Assembly: GCA_025464025.1 (NCBI GenBank)
Contig: JAODBP010000026.1
Location: 1-31,433 of the forward strand
Reading direction: 5' to 3'
Length of the DNA: 31,433 nt
DNA from: Actinomycetes bacterium
Lineage (GTDB): Bacteria; Actinomycetota; Acidimicrobiia; Acidimicrobiales; CADCSY01
The notes beneath the pieces are model-generated. The model saw nothing but the letters and a program-made list of their open reading frames with translations. It was not told the DNA's origin and searched no databases. A program made the position numbers and the translations under genes. Position 1 is the stretch's first letter. Each line of letters opens with the position of its first letter. Below, in pieces: positions 30,188 through 31,433 of the stretch.

Positions 30188-31150
30188 TCAAGTCTCCACT
30201 TCGTCGACACCCTTGTCGATTCTCACGCCCTTGTAGGACGGGTGACGGAGGATGCCCTCATCGGTCCGTTCGGTGAACTCCACCTCGACCACCAGCTCGG
30301 GCGCCACGAACACGGCCCCCTTCTTGGGGGTCCCGCCGCCGGTGAACGGGCTCGACTCCCGCCGGATGGGGTCGAGCCGGGCCTGGAGCCGGGCCAGCTC
30401 CTTGTCGGTGAACCCGGTGCCGACGTTGCCCACGTAGTCGAGCCCGCCGCCCTGGTTCGGCACGCCGAGGAGCAGCGAGCCGATGCGACCGGAGCGCCGG
30501 CCCTCGCCGCCCTGCCACCCGCCGACGACGAACTCGTCGCTCTCCTGGAGCTTCACCTTCAGCCACGACTTGGCGCGGGCACCGGGGACGTAGGTGCTGT
30601 CGAGCCGCTTGCAGATGACGCCCTCCATCCGGCGCTGGCGGACGATCTCGAGCAGCTCGGTGCCGTGGCCGGGGATCGAGGGCGTGGTCGACCACGACGG
30701 GCCGGCCAGCTCGAGGCCGTCGAGGAACGGCCGGCGCTCGGTCCAGGGCAGGGGCATGAGGTCGGTGCCGTCGAGGTGGAGCACGTCGAACACGAGGTAC
30801 GACGCCGGCACCTTGGCCGCGAGCTGCACGGCCACGTTGCGGTCGGCCACGTGCATGCGCTCCTGGAGGCGCTGGAAGCTGGGCCGGCCGGCGTCGTCGA
30901 GGGCGGCGATCTCGCCGTCGAGGATCACCGGGCGGTTGCCGAGCGCCGGGCCGAGGGCCTCCAGCTCCGGCCACGACCGCGTGACGTCGCGCAGGTTGCG
31001 GGTCTCGAACCGGATCGACGCGCCGTCCCAGAAGCAGATGGCCCGGATGCCGTCCCACTTGAACTCGAACGTCCAGTCGTCCTGCTTCGCCGGCAGCCCC
31101 GCCTTCGACAGGGTGGCCAGCATCGGTGCGACGTGGGCGGGCAGGGCCAT
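30188..31150 (-). CDS. ligD: ATP-dependent DNA ligase (LigD ligase-type)
   Basis: A 320-residue ligase that seals DNA nicks in end joining. The nucleotidyltransferase domain has motif I FKWDGIRA with AMP-accepting Lys31, motif III-like SYLVFDVLHLDG, motif IV EGVICKRLDS and motif V SWLKVKL. An OB-fold domain follows (about 210-320) with EFVVGGWQGGEGRRSGRIGSLLLG and VVEVEFTERTDEGILRHPSYKG, as in LigD/LigC proteins. No polymerase or phosphoesterase domain is fused. The start may be ATG 31150 or the adjacent TTG 31153; ATG is preferred. It is the first gene of the operon ligase-Ku-polymerase. I see no clear -10 box or strong ribosome site just upstream, and the nearest structure is the palindrome from 31251. 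Confidence 0.92.
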   Translation of the reverse strand: MALPAHVAPMLATLSKAGLPAKQDDWTFEFKWDGIRAICFWDGASIRFETRNLRDVTRSWPELEALGPALGNRPVILDGEIAALDDAGRPSFQRLQERMHVADRNVAVQLAAKVPASYLVFDVLHLDGTDLMPLPWTERRPFLDGLELAGPSWSTTPSIPGHGTELLEIVRQRRMEGVICKRLDSTYVPGARAKSWLKVKLQESDEFVVGGWQGGEGRRSGRIGSLLLGVPNQGGGLDYVGNVGTGFTDKELARLQARLDPIRRESSPFTGGGTPKKGAVFVAPELVVEVEFTERTDEGILRHPSYKGVRIDKGVDEVET

Positions 31151-31250
31151 CAACCCGATCTTTGTCGCGTTGTGACCCTGGAGGGCGGTGCGTGCGCGGA
31201 TGGGCGCCGCGGAGCTGAGGAGACCGGGTGTTCGCGCCAGAGGTGAAAGA

Positions 31251-31414
31251 CGGAAAGACGAAGGACGCTCTGAGGCGACGTTGGGCGCGCCCGAGTCCCG
31301 CGCTCGAACCGGCGACGGATTGACACCATTTTTGATGTCAATCCGTCGCCGGTTCGGGGAGCGTCAGGTCCGGCGCGCCCAGGTCGTCCCCTCGGAGCGT
31401 CCTTCGTCTTTCCG
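31251..31414. repeat. 164-base nested palindrome (long imperfect inverted repeat)
   Basis: The outer arms 31251-31291 and 31372-31414 match at 38 of 41 positions with a 2-base bulge; their outermost 20 bases are identical. Inside lies a perfect 21-bp stem (31305-31325 with 31336-31356), extended by CGCT/AGCG (31301-31304, 31360-31363) past a GGG bulge. The central loop is CCATTTTTGA. In total about 63 base pairs could form, as a cruciform or as RNA from either strand. The base of the inner stem is shared with the terminator at 16411-16462. The left flank has a tandem GAAAGACG (31245-31252, 31253-31260). Possible roles are a bidirectional terminator, a processed RNA or a small repeat element; none is proved. 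The 31151-31250 stretch shows no gene. Confidence 0.85.
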
Positions 31415-31421
31415 CGGAAAC

Positions 31422-31433
31422 AGGAGGGGCGAT
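31422..31433 (+). promoter_or_regulatory. Ribosome-binding site of a possible gene starting at the window edge
   Basis: AGGAGG (31422-31427) lies 4 bases before AT at 31432-31433. If the next base outside the window is G, a plus-strand gene starts at 31432 and the long palindrome lies in its 5' region. This cannot be settled from the window. Confidence 0.3.

Noticed and set aside
31245..31267. Tandem GAAAGACG as the start of a CRISPR or longer repeat array
   Set aside because: Only two exact 8-base units and one degenerate unit occur, with no spacers.

Overview
The window is about 31.4 kb of very GC-rich DNA packed with genes on both strands. Strong third-position GC, frequent GTG starts, 4-base GTGA/ATGA stop-start overlaps, a Ku/LigD end-joining cluster, a DUF222-HNH gene and the TreX-TreY-TreZ trehalose route all point to an actinobacterium (Actinomycetota). 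The style (leaderless starts behind a TANNNT box, orphan Leu/Ile/Val-type binding proteins, cyclase-ATPase-TPR regulators) suggests Acidimicrobiia, but that rank is an inference. I see no rRNA, tRNA, CRISPR array, IS element or phage gene. This looks like chromosomal sequence.

Layout. 1-398: 3' end of an Lhr-type helicase. 399-676: hairpin-rich gap. 677-1457: a small SRPBCC protein converging, with a 53-bp overlap, on a small HTH protein. 1529-8602: tightly overlapping operon nei/fpg-type glycosylase - glgX (treX) - treY - treZ, which would turn glycogen-type glucan into trehalose; it ends in a hairpin. 8603-10291: structured leader and a secreted solute-binding protein. 10369-11022: SAM methyltransferase. 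11101-12243 (minus): DUF222-HNH nuclease. 12313-14812 (minus): three-gene ABC-2 type exporter. 15021-16403: a second solute-binding protein, a lipoprotein. 16470-22143 (minus): histidine kinase, response regulator, MacB/Lol-type ATPase, FtsX-type permease and DUF3052 protein. 22225-25713: large class III nucleotide cyclase/AAA/TPR regulator, divergent from the kinase. 25723-26439 (minus): hemerythrin-like protein. 26578-28399: three overlapping genes encoding two flavin split-barrel (PNPOx-like) proteins and a GAF protein with a possible winged-helix end. 28406-31150 (minus): NHEJ operon in the order ATP-dependent ligase - Ku - LigD-type polymerase. 31151-31433: a gap holding a very long palindrome.

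Regulatory logic. Seven genes that begin transcription units have a TANNNT box ending exactly 6 or 7 bases before the start codon and lack a Shine-Dalgarno sequence, the arrangement expected for leaderless mRNAs. Several internal or longer-leader genes instead have a purine-rich ribosome site or a stop-start overlap. Strong stem-loops lie at most operon ends. Two palindromes (16411-16462 and 31305-31356) share the same 14-base stem base, and the second is nested in a 164-base near-perfect inverted repeat.

The best candidates for something undescribed are the nested palindrome, the split-barrel/split-barrel/GAF operon, the leader with mutually exclusive hairpins before the first binding protein, and an inverted repeat shared by both binding-protein genes. 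Function calls rest on recognised motifs in the translated sequence; no database search was run.
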